Part shown: piece by piece, positions 22,252-32,065 of the stretch | How positions within the stretch are numbered: the first letter of the stretch is position 1 | Layout: the number at the start of each line of letters is the position of its first letter | Source: Bedellia somnulentella | Lineage: Eukaryota > Arthropoda > Insecta > Lepidoptera > Bedelliidae | DNA: 64,000 nt | Assembly (NCBI GenBank): GCA_963576735.1 | Contig: OY755183.1 | Coordinates: forward strand, 9,257,213 to 9,321,212 | Direction of reading: 5' to 3' | Notes under the pieces: model-generated | What the model was told of the DNA's origin: nothing | The model's input: only the letters and a program-made list of their open reading frames with translations | Databases searched by the model: none | Program-made: the position numbers and the translations under genes

Positions 22252-23063
22252 TACACAAATTAAGTGAGCCAAACTAAGTAAGAGAACAAGACGGGTGCTG
22301 TGGTTGTGGTTTTATCGATATTTGCTTAATTGATTGTTTGGATGCTTGCTCGTTTGGATGCATGCCTCTTGGGGGGGGGTCGGGGGTTGAAAGCCCCCTG
22401 CAGGCGAAGAAAAGTTAGGTCACATTTTGCTAGGTTAGGTTATGTTTAAAACGAGCGAGCACCTTAAATGCATAATCTGTATTTTAAATATATGGAAACT
22501 GATTTTATTGAAATAATATTATTCTTATTCCATATTTTTAACATAATAGACAATATTATCCTTGTAACAATATTATTAATTAGAACAATATGATCATTGA
22601 ATGTTATGAAGAAAAAAGTTCTTGAAAAACATTTTATATTCAACAAAAATCTTGTTATATTTAAAACCTGCATAAAATAAACTACTCGTAGATACTATTT
22701 TTTACTTTCTTAGCATTCTCAAAGGTCAGTTATTATTAAATCCTAAACTACACAAATAAGACAGAGGCCGCGGCCACCGTTACAGTTGATTCCCACAATA
22801 CATTACATCTCTTTATCCACATAAATGTGTAAGACATTGTAAAACACAGTTGATTTCAGATACGAAGCTAAAGTAAGACGTCCTTAATTTTTATTGGGGT
22901 CAAAGAAACCATTAATTTCTTTAACCTGAACATCACAATGAGCGTTAGCCGTGGCGCAGAACTATTATGTTGTCAACATTACTAATTACACTACATTGCA
23001 AATAAAAAGATATTATTTATTTATTCTCTTGCAGTATGAAATTACTCGTAGTTATTTTATTAA
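22252..23063. other. Stretch with a G-run and GC hairpin
   Basis: Nine G residues at 22371-22379 are followed by GGGGGTTGAAAGCCCCC (22382-22398), a 5-bp GC stem. A 69-codon minus frame at 22464-22673 shows no domain. The rest is featureless. Confidence 0.45.
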
Positions 23064-23335
23064 ATACATACATACATACATATACTCACGGCTATAAATC
23101 CCGATAAGGGGTAGCCAGAGCTAATAATATAATTATAATTCCTTAGAATCAGAAATTCCTCAGCCACTTTTGGAAACTTGAGTGGGGAGAAGATGGTAAA
23201 GTAAAGGTTGTTGGTGATGGGTCTCCAACCGCATCGCCCAAAAATCCCTTAAAAGCCCCAATACCGTTAGTCGCCTCTTACGTACACCCACCGGAAGAAA
23301 TGGGGTAGAGCTATTCTAAGCCGACACTACACAGC
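23064..23335 (-). repeat. SINE family A copy 14 (full length)
   Basis: ATACATACATACATAT tail at left and CGACACTACACAGC at right. An extra ~20-bp AT-rich insert (TAATATAATTATAATTCC) sits at 23123-23145. Confidence 0.85.
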
Positions 23336-23457
23336 AAATAATTTATAATTATAATATATTAAATAATTAATTATATAGCGGGTAAAAATGTAAGGAGCTG
23401 AGGATTAAGATATAAGATTTTTACTTACACATGTTATAGTTATTAAATTCAATCAAA

Positions 23458-23572
23458 AGTACACGCGGTTTATCCCAAAGTGGTGTCAGGGGTACTATTA
23501 CTTCTAAACATCAGGTGATATTATAATCATTTGGTGTTCAGAGTACCTTTTGCTTGGAGATACCGACTGTGT
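23458..23572 (-). repeat. SINE family B fragment
   Basis: ACACGCGGTTTATCCC and TTGGTGTTCAGAGTACC are in minus-strand order; degraded. Confidence 0.55.
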
Positions 23573-23577
23573 AGACG

Positions 23578-23945
23578 ACATGATAGTCCAATGGGTAGAA
23601 CACCCGCCTGTAAACAGACAGGCGTGAGTTCAAATCCCGGGTCGGGCCCCCCACCAATTCTTTTCTAAAGTCATATATGTGGTTAATTTATCATGGTTGT
23701 TAACAATAACGGAAAGCATCGTGAGGAAACCCACATGGTTAAATTGTACTTAGCCATGTGAGAGTGTATTCGTACAAAACGGCGATAGGACTTGCCCCTA
23801 TCACGTGAGTACACTGTCCAAGCAAAACGTGGATACCTTCTCTGGACACTAGATGGCGCTGTCATTTGTTGTTAAAAGTATTGGTACCTCTGCCAACTCC
23901 TTCGGGGGTAAACGGCGTGAACGTTAATGTTATGTTTATGTTATA
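23578..23945 (+). repeat. SINE family B copy 5 (full length with tRNA head)
   Basis: The head has TAGTCCAATGGGTAG (A box) and GAGTTCAAATCCCGGG (B box), then AAAGCATCGTGAGGAAACC, CACGTGAGTACACTGTCC and a (TTATG)n tail. The full length exposes the internal RNA polymerase III promoter. Confidence 0.85.
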
Positions 23946-24593
23946 CCGACGGTCTTCATAGGAAAATACTTAAGAACTAATCCATCCTGATTATTAAATA
24001 TGCATACAATTTGCTTTTCGATAACGTGTATTGATTTGAAAAAAATATTATTTGGGGTGGGGTTTCAAAATAATTTATGTCCGATGCTGTTAGCATGACC
24101 TATATTCGATTTTATTGGACTACGGTAATAGCAAATTTTTAAGCCCATTTTGAAGTTTATTTTATGATTTATAAATAAATAAATAAATTGTAACCCAAGT
24201 ATATGAGACAACTATTAATTACTTATGATTAAATTCCTCACAATGAAACTAATTTAACCAGTAAAAAAAAAAACATTGATAAAGTAAAGCTCGTTAAATT
24301 TATGATAGCAAAAGGCTGTAATAATGTTAAAGCTATGTTGTCCTCATTATGATTCGGAATTCCTTTGGTTAACAAGTTCCCAGCCTGTTATGCGGATTAA
24401 TTCAATGCATTCAATTTAAAATTTATTCATTTCTGATTCAAATAGAATCGGATATGTATAAAGTACAGTTAAAACTTGTATGACACTGATAGTATTTAAT
24501 GTGAAAAGCTTTAATGAAACACCGCTAGTTTTTCAATGAACTTGGTGACATTAATAATGATATGTATTTGTAAATAACTAACGATTTGTCCGT
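23946..24593. other. AT-rich stretch without recognised feature
   Basis: No coding frame or repeat end was seen. Confidence 0.4.
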
Positions 24594-24605
24594 TTCAAGT
24601 TATAC

Positions 24606-24778
24606 ATAACATAACATACATAAACGTTCACGCCGTTTATCCCCGAAGGGGTTGGCAGAGGTACCAATACTCCTGAACTCACATGGCAAGCGCCATCTAG
24701 TTTCCAGAGAAGGTACCCACGTTTTGCTTAGACAGTGTACTCACGTGATAGGGGGCAGGCCTATCGCCGTAATATCTG
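24606..24778 (-). repeat. SINE family B copy 6 with 12-bp target duplication
   Basis: A 173-bp copy of the 5'-truncated subfamily, flanked by TTCAAGTTATAC (24594-24605, 24779-24790). It is almost the same as the copy at 7302-7473, so both are recent. Confidence 0.9.
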
Positions 24779-24835
24779 TTCAAGTTATACGTTTATGATA
24801 TATACCCAAAGTCAATATGAATAATATAGTTATAT

Positions 24836-25321
24836 TGTTACGTACCGGGTTCTTAATTTGATAAATACCAGTCACACTTTCGTGCAATAAGGTGTAATTA
24901 TATTTATTGACCAATAACGCACTTTACACAACACAACAAACACTATCGATAATTAACTATCGATACTCGCACTAATTAACAACACTAATTTACTCCGTTA
25001 TAGTAACACTGTCCACACCGTTAAGCTTATTTCCGTAATCCGTATATCACTGCACTGTCGTATTTAATTACTTCGCTCTAGTATTTCGCTTGTTCTCGCT
25101 TTAGTTCTTCGCACTCGAATCACTCCGTAGCACGCGTCGCTCTTTATATATGCCAAATCTCAAATACGCGAATATGACAGAAAGTTCTAGTACCACATTC
25201 TCGAAAAGTCGATATTCGAGAAACATCTAGTAATTCCTTTACTTATTAGAATACTAGTAACGCCATCTGTTATCTAGTAGTGGCAAATCCTATCTCCTAC
25301 TTGCGAACAGATGTCGTAACA
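24836..25321 (-). repeat. 3' LTR
   Basis: Contains a TATATAAA box (25150-25143), an AATAAA polyadenylation signal (24908-24903) and three heat-shock-type dyads (25180-25222). It is the same as the right LTR at an offset of 5398. Confidence 0.95.
25143..25222 (-). promoter_or_regulatory. LTR promoter with TATA box and heat-shock-type elements
   Basis: On the + strand, GAAAGTTC (25180-25187), TTCTCGAA (25198-25205) and TTCGAGAA (25215-25222) are three perfect GAAnnTTC/TTCnnGAA dyads. They lie 30-80 bp upstream, in the element's direction, of TATATAAA (25150-25143). The arrangement fits a heat-shock-factor-responsive LTR promoter; inducibility is inferred. Confidence 0.55.
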
Positions 25322-25334
25322 TTACCCCCTCCTT
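25322..25334 (-). other. Polypurine tract
   Basis: Directly before the 3' LTR the element strand reads AAGGAGGGGGTAA, the primer site for plus-strand DNA synthesis. Confidence 0.8.
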
Positions 25335-25337
25335 ACA

Positions 25338-28300
25338 TTAATACTCGTCCCGAGTATTATTGCTTCCATGGTACTTCGCAAGTCGATCGATGTGAACTAT
25401 TTTCCAAGCCCCTCTAGGTTGGCGTTGAATTCTGTACGTTACATCGTTTATTCTAGTGACCACCTTGTACGGTCCTTCCCACCTATTTTGTAACTTAGGG
25501 GACTTCCCTTTCTGGCGAGTTGGATTGTGTAACCAGACGAGCATACCCTCTTCGAAACGCGGCGTGTTAGCTTTACGGTCATATCTGGTTTTCATCTTTT
25601 CACTAGCATGTAAACCATTTTCACGCACTAGGGAATGTACATCTTGCATTCTTTCCCTCAAATCGCTTACATATTCAGTTACACTCTGCGGCTCATCTGG
25701 TGACCCTCCTGTCAACAAATCTACAGGCAATCGTAGCTCTCTTCCGAAATTGACGAAAGCAGGTGTTTCCTTCGTGCTTTCGTGAACAGCTGACCGGTAA
25801 GACAGTAAAAATAATGGAATATGTTTGTCCCAGTCCTTCTGATGTTTTTCAACCATCTTCGCCAACTGTCTCTCCAGTGTTTGGTTGAACCTCTCCACCA
25901 TTCCATCTGACTGAGGATGATATGGCGTCGTCCTGGTTTTATGCATTCCAAGCAGTTTGCACACCTCTTGAAATACTTGTGACTCAAAATTTCTTCCCTG
26001 GTCAGAGTGTATCTCCAGGGGCACGCCAAATCGACAGATCACTTCCTCAACCAGTTTTGTAGCCACAGTTATTGCTTCTTGATTGGGTATGGCAAACACT
26101 TCAGGCCACTTAGTGAAGTAATCCATCACCACCATGAAATATTTATTTCCGGACTCTGATTGTGGAAACGGTCCAGCCACATCAACGGCAATCCTCTCCC
26201 AGGGAGCTCCCACATTGTACAACCGTAATCCCCCTCTACTCCGGGTCTGCGGACCTTTCACCGCGGCACACGTTGTACATTTCCGGCACCAGTCCTGTAC
26301 GTCGTCCCTACAATGAAGCCAGTAAAACTTCGCACGAACCTTCTGCAACGTACGATTTACCCCAAGATGCCCGCCCGAAACACCGTCATGTGTTTCCCGC
26401 AGTACATCTTTAACCTTGGCTCTGGGCACGACCAATTGTAGGTGCTCTTCTTTACCGTTGGGTTTCTCCCACCTCCGGTACAGTAGACCATTGATCAGAA
26501 CCAGGCTGTTCCATTGCGCCCAGTAAGCTTTCGTACTCACTCCTGTGGACGCTACTTCACTCCAAGCCGGTTGATCGTGTTTTTCCTTCTTCCATTTCAT
26601 GATGGGTCTGAGGTTCTCATCTTCTTCTTGGGCCTTCTGCATAGCTTCTGTTTCCCATCCATCCAATGGACAAATTCGAGTCACTTTCACGACCTCCTCC
26701 TTCGACTCTTGCTTCCTACAATGTTTACAGTCTTCCGGACACGGTCTACGTGAAAGCGCGTCTGCATTGCCATGAGATTTACCACTACGGTGCTCGATAG
26801 AAAAGTCATACTCTTGTAGCTGTTCGATCCATCGAGCTACCTGTCCTTCCGGGTTTTTGAACTGGAGAAGCCATTTCAGTGCAGCATGATCAGTTCGAAG
26901 CTTGAACGGTCTCCCAATCAAATACTTGTAAAAATGCTGTAAGGTCTTCACTACAGCTAGAAGTTCCTTTCTCGTGACGCAGTAGTTTCTTTCCGCTTTA
27001 GATAGAGACTTGCTGAAATATCCGATCACAACTTCCTTGTCACCTTGGATCTGTGATAACACTCCACCAATAGCCATATTACTAGCATCGCTGTCAACGA
27101 TGTACTGTCCCTCTGGCTGTGGATATCCAAGGATAGGTGTCTCGCAAAGCCTCTTCTTCAGCTCATTGAAAGATAACTCGCATTCATCATCCCAAGAGAA
27201 GGTTTTCTTATCTTCAGTCAACCGATGCAATGGTTTGGCGATCTCAGAAAACCCTTTTACAAAACGTCGATAGTACGAGCAAAGGCCGAGAAAAGCTCGC
27301 ACGTCTGTTTTGTCCTTTGGCGTCGGCCATTTCTGCACAGCTTCCACCTTTTCCGGATCCGTCTGAATTCCTTCTCGGCTGATTACGTGTCCTAAATAGT
27401 TCACTGAAGTTCTAAACAGCCGGCACTTCTTCGGATTCAGTTTCAGGTTTGCTCCACGAATTTTCTGAAAGACTTGTTCCAGGTTCTTGAGATGGTCTTG
27501 GAAGCTTTTGCCTATTATGACCACGTCGTCGAGGTACACCAGGCAAGCCTCGCCAACCAATCCCGCCAACGCACACTCCATAAGCCTTTCAAAAGTAGCT
27601 GGCGCGTTGCAGAGACCGAAAGGCATGACGTTAAACTGCCACAAACCCTTTCCAGTTGAAAACGCAGTCTTCTCTTTATCAGTCGGATGTATTTCCACCT
27701 GCCAGTAGCCTGACTTGCAGTCCAGGGTTGAAAACCACTTCATGCCACTCAAGGTATCCAGAGTGTCATCTATTCTTGGCAAAGGATAGCTGTCCTTCTT
27801 TGTCACGTTGTTCAGTTGCCTGTAGTCAACACAAAACCGTGTGCTTCCATCTTTCTTCTTAACAAGAACCACTGGAGAACACCACGGACTGGAGGACGGA
27901 CTAATGACCTTCTTCTTTTTCATGTCTTCGAGCAATTCTTCAACTTCTTTCTCCTTAGCGATTGGAATTCTCCTTGCTCTCTGTCTAATAGGTCTTTCGT
28001 CCCCTGTATCAATTCTGTGTTGCACTAAAGATGTTCTGCCTAAGTCCCCTTCTGCATTTGAGAAGATGTCAGCATATTTCACCAGCAACTGTTTAACCTT
28101 GATCCTCTCCAAGTAAGATAAGTCATCCTGGATCTCACTTAACAAGTCAGTTACAGTTGAATTATCGACTTTCACTTTGACTTTCCCATTTGGAGAATGA
28201 CAGCTCCTCATCCAGACTACTTCTTCACACTGACCAACTACTTCACCCCGCTTAAGCTGTACATCTTCTTGGTCAAGGTTGACTACCTTCACTATTGCCG

Positions 28301-29024
28301 TCTTGTTGCTTGTAACCAAAGTTCTTGCTGTCAGAAATTTCCTTGGCCCGTTCTTCCCTGTCTCTTCAATCAACACACAACGATGCCTCTTCTTCTCGCT
28401 GTCTACAGGTAACATCACCGGAACCAACTTCTGAGAACGCGCAGGAATATTGATGGTTTTCAAGCATGTCACTTCACCGACGGGACCACCCAGTATAAAG
28501 ATTTCTTCCTGGCCACACTTGAAAATTCCTCTCGTTATGTCAATCCGGCAGTTATATTTCTTCATAAAGTCCAGTCCTAGTATGCATTCATCCATTATCT
28601 CAGCCACAATGACTTGATGAGTATACGACGTCTCGCCAACCATCATCCTGACTGAGAGTTCACCAAGGACAGGTATTCGCTGGCCAGAGGCGGAGAGTAG
28701 CCGACACTTAGTATCTCTGCTATACTTGATATTCGCTGCTTTCACCAGTGCCGGATTGATCACCGTTCTAGACGCTCCAGTATCAAGGGTCATCTTACAG
28801 TCTTGATCATTGACACAGCCCAATATCACCAAACTGTTCCCGTTACAGGCTTGTGAGATGGTCATTGTCGGGGCTTTCTCCTCTCTAGCCAGCACCTGCC
28901 CCCCGGTCCTGGCTAATGCTCGTTTCCCTGGACGTTTGCGGCAGAAGCCTCTGCCTGCCTCTTTTCTTCCTTCCTCAGCGGGCAACTTAATCTCAAATGG
29001 CCCCTTTTCCCGCAGCCATAACAA
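25338..29024 (-). CDS. Pol polyprotein of the Ty3/gypsy element (protease, RT, RNase H, integrase)
   Basis: The open frame of 1228 codons is used by -1 frameshift from gag, so codons before about residue 35 are probably not translated in this frame. Protease: LDTGAS at 80-85. Reverse transcriptase: LDCKSGY with catalytic Asp435, MPFGL near 467-471, YLDD at 497-500. RNase H: DSDAS (Asp644/646), Glu687, Asp712, Asp755. Integrase: zinc residues His879, His886, Cys916, Cys919; catalytic triad Asp948, Asp1008, Glu1044 with the D-35-E spacing. A GPY/F-type module (WEGPYKVV, 1182-1189) ends the protein and there is no chromodomain. All catalytic residues are present and there is no stop or frameshift, so the enzyme looks functional. 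The stop at 25340-25338 lies 3 bp before the polypurine tract. Confidence 0.95.
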   Translation of the reverse strand: MLWLREKGPFEIKLPAEEGRKEAGRGFCRKRPGKRALARTGGQVLAREEKAPTMTISQACNGNSLVILGCVNDQDCKMTLDTGASRTVINPALVKAANIKYSRDTKCRLLSASGQRIPVLGELSVRMMVGETSYTHQVIVAEIMDECILGLDFMKKYNCRIDITRGIFKCGQEEIFILGGPVGEVTCLKTINIPARSQKLVPVMLPVDSEKKRHRCVLIEETGKNGPRKFLTARTLVTSNKTAIVKVVNLDQEDVQLKRGEVVGQCEEVVWMRSCHSPNGKVKVKVDNSTVTDLLSEIQDDLSYLERIKVKQLLVKYADIFSNAEGDLGRTSLVQHRIDTGDERPIRQRARRIPIAKEKEVEELLEDMKKKKVISPSSSPWCSPVVLVKKKDGSTRFCVDYRQLNNVTKKDSYPLPRIDDTLDTLSGMKWFSTLDCKSGYWQVEIHPTDKEKTAFSTGKGLWQFNVMPFGLCNAPATFERLMECALAGLVGEACLVYLDDVVIIGKSFQDHLKNLEQVFQKIRGANLKLNPKKCRLFRTSVNYLGHVISREGIQTDPEKVEAVQKWPTPKDKTDVRAFLGLCSYYRRFVKGFSEIAKPLHRLTEDKKTFSWDDECELSFNELKKRLCETPILGYPQPEGQYIVDSDASNMAIGGVLSQIQGDKEVVIGYFSKSLSKAERNYCVTRKELLAVVKTLQHFYKYLIGRPFKLRTDHAALKWLLQFKNPEGQVARWIEQLQEYDFSIEHRSGKSHGNADALSRRPCPEDCKHCRKQESKEEVVKVTRICPLDGWETEAMQKAQEEDENLRPIMKWKKEKHDQPAWSEVASTGVSTKAYWAQWNSLVLINGLLYRRWEKPNGKEEHLQLVVPRAKVKDVLRETHDGVSGGHLGVNRTLQKVRAKFYWLHCRDDVQDWCRKCTTCAAVKGPQTRSRGGLRLYNVGAPWERIAVDVAGPFPQSESGNKYFMVVMDYFTKWPEVFAIPNQEAITVATKLVEEVICRFGVPLEIHSDQGRNFESQVFQEVCKLLGMHKTRTTPYHPQSDGMVERFNQTLERQLAKMVEKHQKDWDKHIPLFLLSYRSAVHESTKETPAFVNFGRELRLPVDLLTGGSPDEPQSVTEYVSDLRERMQDVHSLVRENGLHASEKMKTRYDRKANTPRFEEGMLVWLHNPTRQKGKSPKLQNRWEGPYKVVTRINDVTYRIQRQPRGAWKIVHIDRLAKYHGSNNTRDEY
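28886..28928 (-). promoter_or_regulatory. -1 ribosomal frameshift signal at the gag/pol junction
   Basis: The element strand has GGGAAAC (28928-28922) with gag-frame codons GGA AAC, so a -1 slip gives GGG AAA in the pol frame. A 6-nt spacer GAGCAT follows, then a stem TAGCCAG (28915-28909) pairing with CTGGCTA (28892-28886), extended by ACC/GGT after one mismatch. The gag stop TAG opens the stem. Heptamer, phase, spacing and stem match the known retroviral pattern. Confidence 0.8.
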
Positions 29025-30208
29025 ATCGGTCCAGTACTCCTTCCGACGGGTGCTTTAATGACCTTGACGTCCTCATTTGCTTCCGCAATCTCACGAAGTC
29101 GATGAGTTTGGCGCGTATCCTGGCGGCAAGCTTCAACTTCTAGAGCGTTCGCCAAGGCATCCTTGAGAGACGTGTGGTGTTGAAGTCTCACCGCTGTTCT
29201 CACTTCGATATCTCTGATGCCGTCGACGAATGCTTGCACCAGGTTCATTTCCACCGTCTTCGGATCTACACTGGGATAGGCCTTGCGGACGAGTTTCTCG
29301 ATTTCAAGGGCCCACTGCTGAAGTCCCTCTCCAGAACGCTGGACCCTATCACGCAGCTGAGCGCGGAACACGTGCTCCAGGTGTCGCTCTCCATAGCGAG
29401 ACTCCAACGCATCCAGCAGGTCCTTGAAACCACCACTCGGAGTCGGCAGCGCCTCTATTACTGACAGTGCTTGACCTCGGAGCGCCACCGTCAGTGCAGT
29501 CAAACACTGTTCATCAGTCCAACCATTGGCAGCCGCAACAGTCTGGAACTGATGTCTATACGCCGACCAGGATGTTGTTCCGTCGTAGGGAGGAACCTTC
29601 ACACGAGGACCATGGACAGCTACTACATTCTCACCGGAGACAACCTTGACCGGTCGTGATTCAAGCTGCAGAACCCTTTTCTCCATTCCGCGGAAGTCGG
29701 TCTTCATGTCATCGATATCTTTCTCAATAGTGGTTACCTGCTCCTTCATCTGCTCTACGTCTTTTTCCACAGTAACCACCCGACCACTGACTTCATTGAC
29801 CGCAGTGAGAACTTGTGAGAACTTAGTTTGCTGTTCCTCGCGCAACTCACGAACTTCTTGTTTCACAACACCCTGTACCTCCGAATGTATGTTTTTTTTA
29901 ACATCCTGTACCTCCGAATGTATGTTTTTCACAACATCCTGTATGCTTTGTTGTGCTTCACGCATGCTTTGTTGTGCTTCACGCATGCTTTGAAACATTT
30001 CAACTATCATCGTCAAGTCAGTATTAGTTGCGGCCGCCGGCGCCGTTGATGTAGACGGCGCGTTAGTCACCGCGGACGTCTCCTCTGGAATGTCACTCCG
30101 AGGGTTCGTGACCGATGAACTCATTTCCGACAGCTGTTCACCCTCTGCGGCTTTCTGAGCGCGTGTCTTCACACCCTCTCTTCCGTCTTCCTTCGGCATA
30201 ACTGGCAT
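28913..30208 (-). CDS. Gag polyprotein of the Ty3/gypsy element
   Basis: The first ATG of the frame is at 30208, giving 431 residues; eight further codons upstream run into the primer-binding site and are not a likely start. The N-terminal part is acidic and Ser/Thr-rich, followed by a long coiled coil with tandem repeats (MREAQQS; KNIHSEVQ). Next is a capsid-like segment (VPPYDGTTSWSAYRHQFQ, ALRGQALSVI, then YGERHLEHVFRAQLRDR). A CCHC zinc knuckle CYGCGKRGHLRLSC lies at 396-409, typical of nucleocapsid RNA binding. It overlaps pol by 112 nt in the -1 frame and probably forms the particle shell. Confidence 0.92.
   Translation of the reverse strand: MPVMPKEDGREGVKTRAQKAAEGEQLSEMSSSVTNPRSDIPEETSAVTNAPSTSTAPAAATNTDLTMIVEMFQSMREAQQSMREAQQSIQDVVKNIHSEVQDVKKNIHSEVQGVVKQEVRELREEQQTKFSQVLTAVNEVSGRVVTVEKDVEQMKEQVTTIEKDIDDMKTDFRGMEKRVLQLESRPVKVVSGENVVAVHGPRVKVPPYDGTTSWSAYRHQFQTVAAANGWTDEQCLTALTVALRGQALSVIEALPTPSGGFKDLLDALESRYGERHLEHVFRAQLRDRVQRSGEGLQQWALEIEKLVRKAYPSVDPKTVEMNLVQAFVDGIRDIEVRTAVRLQHHTSLKDALANALEVEACRQDTRQTHRLREIAEANEDVKVIKAPVGRSTGPICYGCGKRGHLRLSCPLRKEEKRQAEASAANVQGNEH
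29871..29996 (-). repeat. In-frame tandem repeats in the gag coiled coil
   Basis: A 33-nt unit encoding KNIHSEVQDV-like residues and a 21-nt unit encoding MREAQQS are each repeated at least twice in frame, lengthening the coiled coil. Confidence 0.8.
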
Positions 30209-30216
30209 CTTCAAAT

Positions 30217-30231
30217 CCACTTCTGTCACCA
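30217..30231 (-). other. Primer-binding site
   Basis: Two bases after the 5' LTR the element strand reads TGGTGACAGAAGTGG, beginning TGG as expected for pairing with a tRNA 3' CCA end. The first seven bases would fit tRNA-Trp, the rest do not; the primer tRNA is unassigned. Confidence 0.65.
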
Positions 30232-30233
30232 AT

Positions 30234-30719
30234 TGTTACGTACCGGGTTCTTAATTTGATAAATACCAGTCACACTTTCGTGCAATAAGGTGTAATTATA
30301 TTTATTGACCAATAACGCACTTTACACAACACAACAAACACTATCGATAATTAACTATCGATACTCGCACTAATTAACAACACTAATTTACTCCGTTATA
30401 GTAACACTGTCCACACCGTTAAGCTTATTTCCGTAATCCGTATATCACTGCACTGTCGTATTTAATTACTTCGCTCTAGTATTTCGCTTGTTCTCGCTTT
30501 AGTTCTTCGCACTCGAATCACTCCGTAGCACGCGTCGCTCTTTATATATGCCAAATCTCAAATACGCGAATATGACAGAAAGTTCTAGTACCACATTCTC
30601 GAAAAGTCGATATTCGAGAAACATCTAGTAATTCCTTTACTTATTAGAATACTAGTAACGCCATCTGTTATCTAGTAGTGGCAAATCCTATCTCCTACTT
30701 GCGAACAGATGTCGTAACA
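30234..30719 (-). repeat. 5' LTR
   Basis: Carries the promoter: heat-shock-type dyads at 30578-30620, TATATAAA at 30548-30541 and AATAAA at 30306-30301. No difference from the left LTR was seen. Confidence 0.95.
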
Positions 30720-30775
30720 ATATGTTTTAACAGTTTTACTGTTTATGAACACTGTTAATAATAAATACTAAACTT

Positions 30776-31063
30776 AGTAGCTCATTCAGCAAAGACTTTT
30801 ATGCAGAGGCACGTGGGTTGAAATTCCGATTCAGGCCTACACCAATGTTTATTTTCGAAATTCATAAATGAATTAGTTTATCATGGTTCTTAAAGGTTTG
30901 AAAGAACATTGTAAAGATATTAACATGGCTAAGTTTTAAGAATTCATGTGGCAGTCTATTAGTATACAAACTGCTATATGCCTTCTACCTGTGACATGAG
31001 CCTAAGTAAAGTGATGTCCAGAAGTTTAAGAACCCCTTCAGAGATAAACGGCGTTAACGTATA
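30776..31063 (+). repeat. SINE family B copy 7 (degraded)
   Basis: TAGCTCATTCAGC, AGGCCTACACCAATG, AACATGGCTAAG and CCCCTTCAGAGATAAACGGC stand in family order with many substitutions. Confidence 0.65.
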
Positions 31064-31226
31064 AGTGTGAGTTGAATAATACTATTGGTTATGGATATCA
31101 TTGTGCATTAAAAGAAAACGATAATTATTCAATGACACCAAAGACTTGACAGTTAAAACAATCATAAAAAAGAATAAGGACGAGAAATACAGGAAGAAAT
31201 AAAGGAAGAATTATACAAATCTTCTA

Positions 31227-31413
31227 TACATACATACATATGCTCACGGCGATAAATCCCAAAAAGGGGTAGCCAGAGCTTCAGAGCTAGAATCTCCTTA
31301 GCCACATTTGGAAATTGATAGGGGACAATATGGTAGAAATAAAGTATCATTGGTGATGGGTCTCCAACCGCATCGCCCAACCACCACCCACTTAAAAAGG
31401 CCCATACCCTTCC
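31227..31413 (-). repeat. SINE family A copy 15
   Basis: TACATACATACATATGCTCACGG tail (31227-31249) and GGGTCTCCAACCGCATCGCCC; the 5' end is truncated after AGGCCCATACCC. Confidence 0.8.
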
Positions 31414-32065
31414 CTTCTATACACTATATTTTGATATAACTTTACAAACTTGAAGTGTTTACTAAATCCAGTTGTAGGTAGCAGTTGAACAGCAGCTATA
31501 TATAGAACATAAATAATGTATCGTGTAGCCTCGTATTTATTTGGGGCTAAAACAACGACCCCGATATCTTGACATAAATAGCTATGTCCAATGCTAAAGT
31601 GAGCTTAGAAATAAAATAGTTCAAAATTTCGAATTGATGATATGTAAACTTCAAACTTTATTATACGACAAAAAAGTGAGCATTATTTCATTTTGCAAAT
31701 ATTACTGCCCTAACTTCAAAAAAAAAATCATACCATTATGTATCAAAAAGATGTTGCTTTATAAAAAAAACGTGCAACTTATCCTTACTCAAACCTTATC
31801 ATCATCAGTAATAGTCATCCAGTGATGAACTATCCCCAAAAATCTTTACAGTGACCTGTCCTGTGCTGCCTGCAATGATCCTGATAGAAAATAGAATAGT
31901 AAGGCTTCCTCAGAGATTCTATAAGTCCAACCAGCGGGAAACCTACCCTCACTAGTCGTTATCGTCATTCATAAGAAATCATACTATTGCTAATATTCAC
32001 TTTCTTCTTCATAACGTTATAAGTAAAGCCAAATTTTCTTTTGAAAGCATTAAATAAAATATGAA
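31414..32065. other. AT-rich stretch without recognised feature
   Basis: A 63-codon frame at 31634-31825 has no recognisable feature. Confidence 0.35.

Larger units (their letters stand above)
24836..30719 (-). mobile_element. Complete Ty3/gypsy LTR retrotransposon
   Basis: The 5884-bp element is transcribed leftwards. Two 486-bp LTRs (24836-25321 and 30234-30719) read identical base for base by eye, each bounded TG...CA. The flanking 4-bp target duplication is ATAT (24832-24835, 30720-30723). In order from the right come the 5' LTR, primer-binding site, gag, pol (protease, RT, RNase H, integrase), polypurine tract and 3' LTR. Protease-RT-RNase H-integrase order and an integrase GPY module place it in Ty3/gypsy (Metaviridae); there is no env frame. 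Identical LTRs and intact frames mean very recent insertion and possible activity. The clade was not assigned. Confidence 0.95.

Noticed and set aside
30208..30232. Gag start upstream of the first ATG
   Set aside because: The eight extra codons overlap the primer-binding site and begin with TTG; the ATG at 30208 is the natural start.
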